From CAWFGS01 sp963815535 (GTDB taxonomy: Bacteria; Pseudomonadota; Alphaproteobacteria; Sphingomonadales; Sphingomonadaceae): a DNA stretch of 64,000 bases. Under the pieces are notes generated by a model, which was not told the origin of the DNA, did no database searches, and saw only the letters and a list, made by a program, of their open reading frames with translations. A program made the position numbers and the translations under genes. Shown in pieces: positions 29,989-39,986 of this stretch (position 1 is its first letter; each line of letters begins with the position of its first letter). Where the stretch lies: the NCBI GenBank assembly GCA_963815535.1, contig CAWFGS010000003.1, positions 248,001 through 312,000 on the forward strand, in the 5' to 3' direction.

Positions 29989-31285
29989 GTGACTCCTTTT
30001 CCCTGGCCAGACCTGCTCATCATCGCCGGACTGATCGTTCTCAACGGCGTGTTCGCCATGTCCGAACTCGCGATTGTGTCGGCGCGCACGGCCAACCTGG
30101 AAGCGGCGGAGGCGCAGGGCAGCAAGGGCGCGCGGGTCGCGCTGACGCTGGCCGCCGATCCGGGCAAGTTTCTGTCGACCGTGCAGATCGGCATCACGCT
30201 GGTCGCAATCATCGCCGGCGCCTATTCGGGATCGGCGTTGGGCGGACCGGTGGGCGAACGGCTGGCCGCGCTGGGCGTGCCGGCGGAATTTGCGCGCCGA
30301 TGCGGGTTTCGCGCTCGTCATTGCGCTGACCACCTATTTCAGCCTCGTCATCGGCGAACTGGTGCCCAAGCAGGTGGCCTTGCGCGCTGCGGTGCCGATC
30401 GCGCTGGTCATGGCGCGGCCGATGGCGCTGCTCGCCCGCATCGCCGCGCCGCTGGTCTGGCTGCTCGACAGTTCCTCCGGCCTGCTGATGCGCCTGATGG
30501 GGGTGCGGCCCGGCGGGCAATCGAGCGTGACGGCCGAAGAACTGCAGATGATCTTCGCCGATGCGACGCGCACCGGCGTGATCGAGGCGGAGCAGCACCA
30601 GATCCTGGCCGGCGTCGTGCGGCTGGCGGAACGCCCGGTGCGCGAAGTGATGACCCCGCGCACCGAACTCGACTGGATCGACATCGACGCCGACGATGCC
30701 GCAATTCGCCGCGCGATCGAGGACAGCCCGCATTCGCTGCTGCCGGTGGCGCATGGCAATCCCGACACGATAGTGGGCGTGGTCAAGGTGCGCGAAGTGC
30801 TGGCCGCGATGGTGGCCGGGCAAGCGCGTCGATCTGCGCGCGATGATGAAAAAGGCGGAGATCATCCCCGACCAGCTCGATGCGATCGATGCCCTGCGGG
30901 CGCTTGCAGCAATCGGACATCGCGCATGGCGATGGTGCATGACGAATATGGCCATCTCGATGGCATCGTGACGCCGGTCGATCTGCTGACCGCGCTGGTC
31001 GGCCATTTCGCCAGCGATCAGGACGAAGGCGACCAGCCGCGATCTGATCGAGCGCGCCGACGGCTCGCTGCTGGTGTCGGGCGCGATGTCCGCCGACCAG
31101 CTGGCCGACCGGCTGGGCCTGACCTACGCCGACGACCGCGAATTCGCGACCGCGGCGGGCTACGTCCTGTCGGTGCTCAAGAAACTGCCGGTGGAAGGCG
31201 AAAGCTTCGTCGATCAGGGCTGGCGGTTCGAAGTGATCGACATGGACGGGCGCAAGATCGACAAATTGCTGGTGGCGAAGAATAG
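29989..31285 (+). CDS. CNNM/CorC-type (HlyC/UPF0053) transporter-associated protein (frameshifted)
   Basis: It has an N-terminal CNNM membrane domain (LIVLNGVFAMSELAIVSARTA, then GELVPKQVALR), then a CBS pair with VREVMTPRTELDWID and AMVHDEYGHLDGIVTP. A CorC/HlyC C-terminal domain ends GWRFEVIDMDGRKIDKLLVAK. Such proteins are linked to magnesium or cobalt export. Frame changes lie near 30296, 30825, 30905, 30925, 31042 and 31277. The last, a missing base, hides a stop at 31283-31285; without it the frame runs to 31394. The start is a GTG at 29989. Confidence 0.85.
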
Positions 31286-31390
31286 TGCCTGTTTGCCCGA
31301 AAACCGTCCACGCGGATTCGGACGCCGAACACACGCGCCGCAGTTCCGAAGTTTGCCCCACCCGGCGTCGCGAGCAAAGACACGTGCGCT

Positions 31391-31815
31391 CTAGCCCGGG
31401 AATGACCGCCTGAGCGCCCGCACCGTCACCTTCGGGTGCGGCGATGATATCGCGCGTCACGCTGCCTTTGGCCACGGTGTTGGTCTCGCGGATCGCCGAC
31501 GGAGGAGCGGATGCCCGGCGCGGCGACGCCGGCGCGGTCGAGCGCGCTGGTTTCCACGCCGCTGCGCGGCGACGGGCCGCCGAACAGCACATCGAGCGCC
31601 TGCTGGCTGGCGGTGCCTTCGATGGGCGCGGCGCGCCGGGGGCGGGCGGAACCAGATTGAAATCGGGCGGCACCACCAGCGGTGCCTGACGCTGGACGGC
31701 GAATTCATCGGGCCGGTCGCGATCGAGGAAACCGCCGCTGCCGCACCGGCCAGCAGGCCGCACCGCATGGCCCAGCGCGCAATCCGTCCAGAGTAAGTCG
31801 TGATGAATGTCGCAT
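31391..31815 (-). CDS. DUF3035 lipoprotein (frameshifted)
   Basis: This is a short alphaproteobacterial DUF3035 protein. Its core reads GGFLDRDRPDEFAVQRQAP, then LVVPPDFNLVPPAPGAPRP, and near the end TVAKGSVTRDIIAAPEGDG. The N-terminal 30 residues look like a lipoprotein signal, but local frame changes blur the lipobox. Frame changes near 31720, 31640 and 31400 are needed. I place the start at the ATG at 31815 and the stop at TAG 31391. It follows lspA by 25 bases, as in other alphaproteobacteria, and suits a lipoprotein whose own signal is cut by LspA. Confidence 0.75.
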
Positions 31816-31840
31816 AATCAACTCTCCGCTGCGTCGGCAG

Positions 31841-32352
31841 CTATTGCCGGTGTCGGTCGCGGTCTCGTCCGCTCTTGTCGCGCACCAGGAAGGACCGGGC
31901 AAGGATGATCACCACGCCGATGGTGATCGCGGCATCGGCGACGTTGAAAATCAGGAACGGGCGGAAATCGCCGAAATGCAGATCGGCATAATCGATGACA
32001 TAGCCCAGACGGTACCGGTCGCGGATGTTGCCCAGCGCACCGCCCAGGATCAGCGCCAGGCCGATGATGTCGCCCAACGCGCTTTCCACCAGCATCCAGA
32101 TCGCGACCACCAGCGCGATCCCCGCGGTCACCGCCACCAGCACCCAGCGCATTTCCATCGAGCGCGCTTCGAACATGCCGAGCGACACGCCGAAATTCTG
32201 GGTGAAGCGCAGGTCGAAGAATGGCAGCAGTTCCATCACGTCGCCGATCTGGTTCGATGCCGAGCGGCCCGGTAACATAGCCCCTTGACCCATTGGTCGA
32301 CCACGAAGATGGCCAGCGCGATGGCCAGGCCGATCACGGCGCGATCTGACAT
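31841..32352 (-). CDS. lspA: Lipoprotein signal peptidase (signal peptidase II; frameshifted near start)
   Basis: This inner-membrane aspartyl protease cleaves prolipoproteins. It has four hydrophobic helices. The catalytic Asp residues are in GNIRDRYRLGYVIDYAD and FNVADAAITIG. QNFGVSLGMF is the helix-2 signature. Two extra bases near 32277 and 32258 break the frame after DQWVKG; correcting them gives YVTGPLGIEQIGDVMELLP. It starts ATG 32352, overlapping the ileS stop by 19 bases, the classic ileS-lspA pairing. Confidence 0.93.
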
Positions 32353-35300
32353 TGGCCAAAGTTCGGATCGGGCGCGCTCATGCCGCCGACCCCTTCGCCT
32401 GCATCCAGCGCATCGATCGCATCGTCGCACCGCCGCACAGCTCGCCGTCTTCCGCCACTTCGGGCAAGCAGCCGCCAGCAGCGGCCGCATTTGTGATTGT
32501 CGGTCGGGGTCACGGTCACGCTATCGCCGTGGGTCACTGACGCGGTGATGAACAGTTCGGCCAGATCGGCAGTCGGAAGCCTGCCGGAATGCGCGTTCGC
32601 GGGCACGGTAATTTCGGCTTCCAGCCCGGACCGGATCGTTTTTTCGCGGCGCAGTGGCTCGATCGCTTCCATCACCGTTTCGCGCAGATCGCGCAAAGCG
32701 TCCCAGCCATCCGACATCGCGCCGACCGCCGGCAATTCCGGCCATTCCAGCAGATGGACCGCTTTCGCCATCGGGATAGCGCGACTGCCAGACCTCTTCG
32801 GCGGTAAAGACCAGCACCGGCGCGGCATAGCGGATCAGGGCGTGGAACAGCGTGTCGAGCACCGTGCGATAGGCGCGGCGGTTCGCATCGTCGGGCGCAT
32901 CGCAATAGAGGCGGTCCTTGCGGATATCGAAATAGAACGCCGACAGATCCTCGTTGCGAAATCGGTCAGCGCGCGGACATAGGTGTTGAAATCGAACTCA
33001 TCGGTCGCCGCACGCAGTTTCGCGTCGAGCCGCCCAGCAGCGCGAGCATATACCGCTCCAGCTCCGGCATATCGGCGGACTGCAACCCGCTCGCCATCGT
33101 CGAAATCGGACAGCGCGCCGAGCAGATAGCGGAACGTGTTGCGCAGTTTGCGATAGCTGTCGCCGACGCCCTTCAGGATTTCGTCACCGATGCGGTGATC
33201 TTCGGTATAATCGACGCTGAGCGCCCACAGCCGGATGATATCCGCGCCGTATTGCTCCATCATCTTCAGCGGGTTGACCGTGTTGCCGAGCGATTTGGAC
33301 ATTTTCAGGCCCTTGGCATCCATCGTGAAGCCGTGGGTCAGCACCGCCTTGTACGGCGCGCGGCCCCGCGTGCCGCAGCTTTCGAGCAGGCTGACGACTG
33401 GAACCAGCCGCGATGCTGGTCGCTGCCTTCGAGATACAGATCCGCCGGGCTGGAAAGTTCGGGCCATTCGTCGGATTCCAGCACGAAGGCATGGGTGGAT
33501 CCGCTGTCGAACCACACGTCGAGAATGTCGGCGACCATCTCGTAATCGTCGGGATTGCGATCCGGCCCCAGAAATTCGGCCGCGCGGTCTGCGTCCCAGG
33601 CATCCACGCTGCCTGTCGGCGATGGCGTGCTGAATGCGTGCGTTGACTGCCGGGTCGACCAGCAATGCGCCGCTTTCGCGGTGGACGAACAGCGCAATCG
33701 GCACGCCCCAGGCGCGCTGGCGGCTGATGAGCCAGTCGGGACGGCCCTCGACCATGGAACGCAGGCGGTTGCGGCCCTTTTCGGGAATGAAGCGGGTGGC
33801 TGCGATTTCGGACAGGGCGGTCTGGCGCAGAGCTTTTCCCCCTCTCTCTTCAGGGGAGGGGGCGGGGGGTGGGGGCGGTCATTCGCAACGGATAGTGCAT
33901 CCCCCACACCCTCCGCCACTTCGTGGCTCCTCCCTCTCCCCTGAAGGAGAGAGGGGTCCAATTCCTCGTCGATGGCGATGAACCATTGCGGGGTGCAGCG
34001 GTAGATGACCTTGGCTTTGGACCGCCACGAATGGGGGTAGCTGTGTTTGTAATCCGCACTGGCGCTCAGCAACGCGCCTGCCTCGCGCAGATCGGAGCAG
34101 ATCGGGCCGTCCGGCGCGTTGAAGGGTTTGTTGATGACGCTGCGGCGGCGTTCCTTGCCGTCCGCATCGACATCGCCCGCGCCCAGCCACAGCCAGTCGT
34201 CGCGGTAGCGCCCGTCGCCCATGACGGCGAACACCGGATCGATGCCGTTCGCCTTGCACAGATCGAAATCGTCCTCGCCGTGATCGGGCGACATATGGAC
34301 GATGCCGGTGCCGCTGTCGGTGGTGACGAAATCGCCCGCGAGCATGGGGCGCGGCTTGGCGTAGAACCCGCCGAGATGGTGCATCGGGTGGCGGACGATG
34401 GTTCCGGCTAGGTCGGAGCCTTTGATCCGGCGACACTCATCTGCGAACGTCTGATCGCTCGATAGCAGCCTACTTGCGACCTCGATATCTGTAGCAAGGC
34501 GATCTTGGCAATCAGATCACCAGTGCTCAGCAGTCGAGCTCCTTGCGCAGCTCGCTCGCCGACCGCCTATCAGAATCGAACGAGTAATCAACATCCGGCC
34601 CATACGCGAGCGCCTGATTCACCGGAATCGTCCAAGGCGTCGTCGTCCAGATCACCGCATGCGCGCCGACCAGTTCCGGAATCGCGCTCTCGACAATCTC
34701 GAACGCCACGTCGATCTGCGGGCTGTCGGTCAGGTCCTGATATTCGACCTCGGCTTCGGCCAGCGCGGTCTCCTCCACCGGTGACCACATCACCGGCTTC
34801 GAGCCGCGATAGAGCTGGCCGGTTTCGGCGAATTTCTGCAGCTCGCGCACGATCGCGCCTTCGGCTTCGGGGCGCATGGTCAGATAGGGTTTGTCCCACC
34901 GGCCCTGATGCCCAGCCGTTTCAGCTGTTCGCTCTGCACATCGACCCATTTGGCGGCATAGTCGCGGCATTCGGCGCGGAATTCGGCGGCCGGCACGTCC
35001 TTCTTCGACCGCTTCTTCTTGCGGTAGAGTTCCTCCACCTTCCATTCGATCGGCAGGCCGTGGCAATCCCAGCCCGGCACATAGGGCGCATCCTTGCCCA
35101 GCAGCGTCTGCGTGCGGACGACCGTGTCCTTCAGCACATGGTTCAGCGCATGGCCGATATGCATGTCGCCATTGGCGTAGGGCGGGCCGTCATGCAGGAT
35201 GAATTTTTCGCGCCCGCGCGCGCCTCGCGCAGCTTCTCATACAGACCCTGCGCGTCCCAGCGCGCCAGAATGCCCGGTTCCTTCTGCGGCAGGCCGGCTT

Positions 35301-35384
35301 TCATGGGAAAGTCGGTCTTCGGCAGGAAGACGGTGTCTTTGTAATCGCGCTTGGCGGGTTCGGCGGGGTCGGTCGTTCGGTCAT
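32334..35384 (-). CDS. ileS: Isoleucyl-tRNA synthetase, with palindromic-repeat-encoded insert (frameshifted)
   Basis: This is a class I synthetase. HIGH is in NGDMHIGHALNH, the KMSKS loop is KMSKSLGNTV, and the C-terminal zinc site is NHKCGRCW with a second Cys pair. The editing domain contains MSPDHGEDDFDLCKANGIDP. About 1000 residues after repair, slightly long for the family. The excess comes from a roughly 40-residue Pro/Arg-rich segment at 33838-33957, encoded by a palindromic repeat between AIDEELD and LRQTALSEIAATRF. At least ten frame changes occur. The ATG at 35384 overlaps the ribF stop (ATGA). Confidence 0.95.
33838..33957. repeat. 120-bp palindromic element inserted in frame inside ileS
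   Basis: The terminal inverted repeats are about 24 bases. The left arm 33838-33861 reads inward CCCCCTCTCTCTTCAGGGGA. The right arm 33932-33956 is its reverse complement apart from one missing base and one change. Inside is a small hairpin, CCAC-GAA-GTGG, and a C/G-rich tract. The span is 120 bases, divisible by three. Restoring the base missing in the left arm keeps ileS open across it. It looks like the dispersed palindromic repeats of alphaproteobacteria, here used as coding sequence. Confidence 0.82.
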
Positions 35385-36313
35385 GGTGAGCGCGCGCCTA
35401 GAAGGTCGCGCGCCCGGTCGCAATCCTTCTCCATCTGTGCGGTCAGCTCGTCCAGCGTATCGAACTTCGCCTCGCCGCGCAGGAAATGGTGGAAAGCGAC
35501 CTCGATTTCCTGCCCGTACAGATCGCCGGAGAAATCGAAGAAATACGGTTCGAGCAATTCCTTGGGCGGTTCGAATTGCGGGCGGATGCCGATATTGGCC
35601 GCGCCTTTCAGTTCCTGCCCCGTCGCCAGAATGCGCCGGTCACGGCGTAGATGCCGAATTTGGGGCGCAGATAGCTTTCGACGGACAGGTTCGCGGTGGG
35701 ATAGCCGATGGTGCGCCCGCGCTTGTCGCCGTGTTCCACGATGCCGCGAATGGCGAAGGGGCGGGTGAGCAAGCGGCGGCGGTTTGCGGGTCGCCTTCGC
35801 GCAAGGCCGCGCGGATCCGGCTGGAGGATACGACCGCACCGTCATGGTGCACCGGATCGACGTGCGCGAACCGCGATGCCATGTTCCGCACCGATCGCGC
35901 GCAGCACGTCGAGATTGCCGCCGCGATCCTTGCCGAAGGTGAAATCCTCCCCCGTAACGACGCCCGCGACGCCCAGCCGCTCGCGACAGAATTTCCGAAA
36001 CGTAATCGCGCGCTGACGTGCCCGCCAGCGCCGCATCGAAATGGAACACCAGCATCGCGGTCGCGCCGGCAGCCAGATACAGCTCTTGCCGCTGTTCCAG
36101 CGTGGTCAGGCGAAAGGGCGGCACGTCGGGTTTGAAATGGCGCACCGGATGCGGATCGAACGTGGCGACGATCGCGGGGCGGCCTTCCTCACGCGCCCAA
36201 CGGATTGCCTCGCCCGCGACGGCCTGATGGCCGAGATGAAACCCGTCGAAATTGCCCAGCGCGACGATCGCCCCGCGCAGCGCATCGGGAATGGTTCGCG
36301 ATGATCGAGCCAT
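35381..36313 (-). CDS. ribF: Bifunctional riboflavin kinase/FMN adenylyltransferase (frameshifted)
   Basis: It makes FMN and FAD. The N-terminal FAD synthetase domain has VALGNFDGFHLGHQAV and ATFDPHPVRHFKP. The C-terminal riboflavin kinase domain has GAANIGIRPQFE and ends YGQEIEVAFHHFLRGEAKF. Frame changes fall in the middle, near 36010-36040, 35880-35790 and 35630. The repaired length is about 310 residues. Its ATG at 36313 lies one base after the folA stop, and its own stop overlaps the ileS ATG. Confidence 0.92.
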   Translation of the reverse strand: MARSSRTIPDALRGAIVALGNFDGFHLGHQAVAGEAIRWAREEGRPAIVATFDPHPVRHFKPDVPPFRLTTLEQRQELYLAAGATAMLVFHFDAALAGTSARDYVSEILSRAAGRRGRRYGGGFHLRQGSRRQSRRAARDRCGTWHRGSRTSIRCTMTVRSYPPAGSARPCAKATRKPPPLAHPPLRHSRHRGTRRQARAHHRLSHREPVRRKLSAPQIRHLRRDRRILATGQELKGAANIGIRPQFEPPKELLEPYFFDFSGDLYGQEIEVAFHHFLRGEAKFDTLDELTAQMEKDCDRARDLLGARSP

Positions 36314-36314
36314 C

Positions 36315-36808
36315 TCATGCCCGCCGCCGATATGTGACGAAAGCGAAGGCCGGGCGACCATCGGCTGCGGGATGGCCCTGCGCGCGATTTCCCGCCATTC
36401 GTCCAGCGGCAATGGCGGCATGAAGGTGTCCCCATCGTAATCGGCATGGATTTCGGTCATTTCGACACGGGTCGCGCGCGGCATCGCCTGGCGCGTAAAT
36501 TTCCGCCCCGCCGATGACGAACACCGTGCCGTTCCCGGCGCGATCGCAATGCCGCGTCGAGCGAATGCAGCGACTTCCGCCCCTTCCGCCCGCCAGCCCC
36601 GATCGCGCGTCAGCACGATATGGCGACGACCGGGCAGGGGCGCGGGCAAACTGTCGAACGTCTTGCGGCCCATGATCATCGGCTGGCCCGATCGTCAGCG
36701 CCTTGAAGCGTTTGAGATCGGCAGGCAAATGCCACGGCAGCGCGCCATCTTTCCCGATCACGCCATTGCGCGCGCGGGCATAGATCGGCGACGATTCTCG
36801 CGGCTCAT
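36315..36808 (-). CDS. folA: Dihydrofolate reductase (frameshifted)
   Basis: It reduces dihydrofolate with NADPH. After corrections near 36795 and 36790 it begins MSREIVAIYARARNGVIGKD. It has the substrate-loop LPWHLPADLKRFK, the NADPH-binding MGRKTFDSLPAPLPGRRHIVLTRD, and FVIGGAEIYA near the end. Further frame changes lie near 36680, 36560 and 36490. About 163 residues, typical of bacterial DHFR. ATG 36808 overlaps the purK stop (ATGA). Confidence 0.91.
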
Positions 36809-37870
36809 GCCGCGCCCGCACCTGCGTCACATGGCCCATCTTGCGTCCGGCGCGCCGTTCGCGTTTGCCGTAAAGGTGAACATGCGCGCCCGGCGGGGTC
36901 AATAAGGCGGTCAACATCGTTCGCATCCTCGCCGATCAGATTGGTCATCACGATCGTGGCGCGATGGTGGCGGTGTCGCCCAGCGGCAAGCCGCAGATCG
37001 CGCGAATATGGTTTTCGAACTGGCTGGTGACCGCGCCTTCGATCGTCCAGTGCCCGGAATTGTGGACGCGCGGGCGCCATTTCGTTGAACACCGGCCCAT
37101 CTGCGGTCGCGAAGAATTCGCAGGTCAGCACGCCGACATAATTTAGGCGCTCCGCAATCGCTTGCGGCCAGCGTTCGCGCGGGTTCGACCTGCGCCGCGA
37201 CGACTTCGCCGGCGGGCAGGGTGGAGGTCGCCAGGATGCCATCGCGATGATCGTTGCTCGGCGCTGTCCCAGAACCGAATTTCGCCATCCTGACCGCGCA
37301 CCAGAATGACGGAAAACTCGGCTCGAAATCGCACGAACCCTTCGTAAATCAGCGGCGCGCCGGGCATCGACCAGCCCTTCGGCATCGCGCGCATCGTCGA
37401 TCCGCCACTGCCCCTTGCCGTCATAGCCGTCGCGCCGGGTCTTCAGGATGCCGGGCGCGCCGATGCGTTCCACCGCCGCCAGCAGTTCGTCCCCAGTGTC
37501 GACGGCGGCATAGGGAGCGGGCGCGCCGCCCAGATCGGCGACGAAGCGTTTTTCGTTCAGCCGGTCCTGCGCCGTTTCCAGCGCACGCGGATGGGGGTGC
37601 AGCCGGTCTGCGAAAGGCATGAGCGGGCGCGACCGGCACATTCTCGAACTCCCAGGTCACGACGTCGCATTGTTGCGCGAACGCGCCAGCGCCGCCGCGT
37701 CGTTCCAATCGTTGGCGAAGAAATCGGTGCAGACCTGGCTGCACACGCCGCTGTCGTTCGGGGGCGTAGGCGATGGAGCGATAGCCCAGTTGCGCGGCGG
37801 CGATCGCCAGCATCCGGCCCAGCTGCCCGCCGCCCAGAATGCCGATCGTGCCGCCGGGCCGCAGCATCAT
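36805..37870 (-). CDS. purK: 5-(carboxyamino)imidazole ribonucleotide synthase (frameshifted)
   Basis: This ATP-grasp enzyme carboxylates AIR in purine synthesis. It begins MMLRPGGTIGILGGGQLGRM. It has VTWEFENVP, ILKTRRDGYDGKGQW, NYVGVLTCEFFATADGPVFNE (split by nothing), TNLIGED and the end HVHLYGK... GRKMGHVT. Frame changes occur at several points, clearly near 37740, 37660, 37330, 37190, 37060 and 36900. Its start overlaps the purE stop and its stop overlaps folA. About 355 residues after repair. Confidence 0.92.
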
Positions 37871-38368
37871 CGTCGCCGGCCGGTCCGCCACTGCCGCCGT
37901 GCGCGCGGCGCGCCAGTCCTGCAGACGCTGCGGACAGTTCGGGATCGCGCCAGCGCCAGTATCGACGCGGCGAGCAGCGCCGCATTGGCCGCGCCAGCCT
38001 CCCCGATGGCCAGCGTTCCCACCGGAACGCCGGCGGGCATCTGCACGATCGACAGCAGGCTGTCCTGACCCGACAGCGCCTTGGACTGGACCGGCACGCC
38101 CAGCACCGGCAGATGCGTCAGCGCCGCGATCATGCCGGGCAGATGCGCCGCGCCGCCCGCACCTGCGATGATCACCTGAAACCCTTCTTCGGCCGCACCC
38201 TTGGCAAAAGCGACCATCCGATCCGGCGTGCGGTGGGCGGAGACGATGCGGACGTCGTGCGGGACGCCCAGATCGTCGAGCACGCGGGCGGCGTGCTCCA
38301 TGGTCGGCCAGTCGGACTGGCTGCCCATCACGATGGCGACTTTCGGCAGGCCCCCCGGTCACGCTCAA
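37867..38368 (-). CDS. purE: N5-carboxyaminoimidazole ribonucleotide mutase (frameshifted at both ends)
   Basis: It acts after PurK, converting N5-CAIR to CAIR. After removal of one base near 38352 it reads VAIVMGSQSDWPTMEHA. SAHRTPDRM, GAGGAAHLPGMIAALT and PAGVPVGTLAIG follow, the complete PurE core. A second change near 37930 restores DPELSQRLQDWRAARTAAV. The start is a TTG at 38368 overlapping the gpmA TGA stop, or a GTG just after. About 165 residues. Confidence 0.92.
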
Positions 38369-39067
38369 CGATCCTTCAGGTAGTAGCGTTCGCCCGAAAC
38401 CCGTGCGCCGTCGAATTCATAGACGATCGGCTGGCCGGTCGGGATTTCCAGCCCGGTGATGTCATCGTCCGAAATGTCGGACAGATGCTTGACCAGTGCG
38501 CGCAGGGAATTGCCGTGAGCGGAGATGATAACCGTTTCGCCGCGCGCGATTACGGGCAGGATATCGCTGTTGAAATAGGGCAGCACCCGCTCGATCGTCA
38601 GCTTCAGGCTTTCTGTCCGGGGCACGTCGATCCCGGCATAGCGCGGATCGGCGCCCAGGATCGTATTCGCTGCCCACCGCCATTTCGGGCGGCGGAACGT
38701 CGAAACTGCGCCGCCAGATATGCACCTGATCGTCGCCATGCCGATCGCGCGTTTCCTGTTTGTCGAGCCCGGTCAGCCCGCCATAATGCCGTTCGTTCAG
38801 GCGCCAGTCCTTGGTTTCGGGAATCCAGGACCGCCCCGCCGCGTCCAGCGCCAGATGCAGCGTGCGAATGGCGCGGGTCTGCAGGCAGGTGAACGCGACC
38901 GTCGGCAACAATTCGCGTTCTTTTAACAGCGCGCCCGCCGCTGTCGCCTCGGTCACGCCCTGATCGGTCAGATCGACGTCCCACCAGCCGGTGAAACGGT
39001 TTTCCAGGTTCCACGGCTCTGGCCGTGGCGCACGAGGATGAGCTTGGTCGGATCAGGCAAAACGCAT
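38365..39067 (-). CDS. gpmA: 2,3-bisphosphoglycerate-dependent phosphoglycerate mutase (frameshifted)
   Basis: This glycolytic mutase has the phosphohistidine in LILVRHGQS, then NRFTGWWDVDLTDQG, ALDAAGRSWIPETKDWRLNE, RHYGGLTGLDKQET and the second active-site His in ISAHGNSLRALVKHL. Frame changes are near 39059 (one T too many after the ATG), 39020, 38960, 38745 and 38670. The ATG at 39067 is preferred over a TTG nearby because removing that T joins it to the frame. About 228 residues. Confidence 0.92.
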
Positions 39068-39099
39068 ACGCTTTCGTCGGCGGTCGGTAAGCGGCGGCA

Positions 39100-39261
39100 C
39101 TAGCTTTGGCTGTCCGGTTTGGGAAGGGGTGCGGCATCGCGGGGGGGTTCGCCGCATTGCGCGGCAATCGATTTGCCCTGCGCCTTTCGCCGGCGCAGAT
39201 TTTCGCGCAATTTGGCGGCGAGCCGTTCTTCGCGCGTCGTTTTGCAATTGTCGTCGTCCAT
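39100..39261 (-). CDS. 53-residue basic microprotein upstream of gpmA
   Basis: This is a short intact frame, ATG at 39261 to TAG at 39100, beginning MDDDNCKTTREERLAAKLRE. A strongly helical basic stretch, NLRRRKAQ, and a Pro-rich tail follow. The pattern of an acidic start then REERLAAKLRENLRRRK recurs in unnamed small proteins of alphaproteobacteria. No function is known to me. It lies 32 bases upstream of gpmA on the same strand and may lead that operon. Confidence 0.6.
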   Translation of the reverse strand: MDDDNCKTTREERLAAKLRENLRRRKAQGKSIAAQCGEPPRDAAPLPKPDSQS

Positions 39262-39352
39262 GCCCGCGACCCTTGCCGGGAATCACGCATCCGCTCAAGC
39301 TGCGACTTGACTTTGGCGGGTGTGCGGCCAATAGGCCGCGCCTCACGACCAC

Positions 39353-39427
39353 GCTGCTGTAGCTCAGTGGTAGAGCGCGTCATTGGTAATGACGAGGCCG
39401 GGAGTTCAATTCTCCCCAGCAGCACCA
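39353..39427 (+). tRNA. tRNA-Thr (GGT)
   Basis: The complete cloverleaf has acceptor GCTGCTG paired with CAGCAGC and D arm GCTCAGTGGTAGAGC. The anticodon stem CGTCA/TGACG has loop TTGGTAA, so the anticodon is GGT (Thr, reads ACC and ACU). The T arm is GGGAG-TTCAATT-CTCCC. CCA is encoded at the 3' end. Confidence 0.95.
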
Positions 39428-39502
39428 TTCGTGCATCCCGCGACAGGTTCGGATTTCGCCGGGGGCTTGCCTTCGCCCCGCGGTTATGGCGAAGGTTCGG
39501 GG

Positions 39503-39986
39503 ATGACCGATTCCCCACCGCTGCACGACGACGATCTTACCGCGCTCGACCCCAATTACGTGAAGCTGCTGCGCGTGATGGCGATCATCGTTTCGACCAT
39601 TTTGATCATCGCGGCGTTGGTGCTGGAAAACCTTCGTTTCGCGCCGCTCGGGCGTATTCATCGGGCCGATTCTGATCGTGAGCGCCCTCCTGATTTTCCG
39701 CCTGCCCAGACGCCGATATGTCGCACGCGGCTTTTCGATGGCGGCGCAGCGTTTGCGCGTGGTGCGCGGGCTGTGGTGGCGGTCGGACAGTATGGTCCCG
39801 TTCGGGCGCGTGCAGCATATCGACGTCGATCGCGGGCCGCTGGAACGCTATTACGGGCTGGCCACGCTGACCGTGCATACGGCGGGGACGCACGGCGCGT
39901 CGGTGCATCTGCCCGGCCTGCTGCATGACGATGCGCTGGCCATGCGCGACACGATCCGCGCGCATATCAAACGGGAAACGGTGTGA
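39503..39986 (+). CDS. PH-domain (YdbS/bPH2-type) membrane protein (one frameshift)
   Basis: Two N-terminal transmembrane helices (LLRVMAIIVSTILIIAALVL and IGPILIVSALLIF) are followed by a bacterial PH domain with RGLWWRSDSMVPFGRVQHID and YGLATLTVHTAG. This is the YdbS half of a YdbS/YdbT pair of unknown function, linked to envelope stress in Firmicutes. The frame changes near 39652, with one G too many. Its TGA overlaps the GTG of the next gene (GTGA). Confidence 0.85.

Noticed and set aside
34440..34560. A second insertion inside ileS
   Set aside because: The stretch looked AT-richer and frame-broken, but removing one or two bases gives a plausible divergent editing-domain loop leading into RRIKGSDLAGTIVRHP, so it is ordinary coding sequence with errors.
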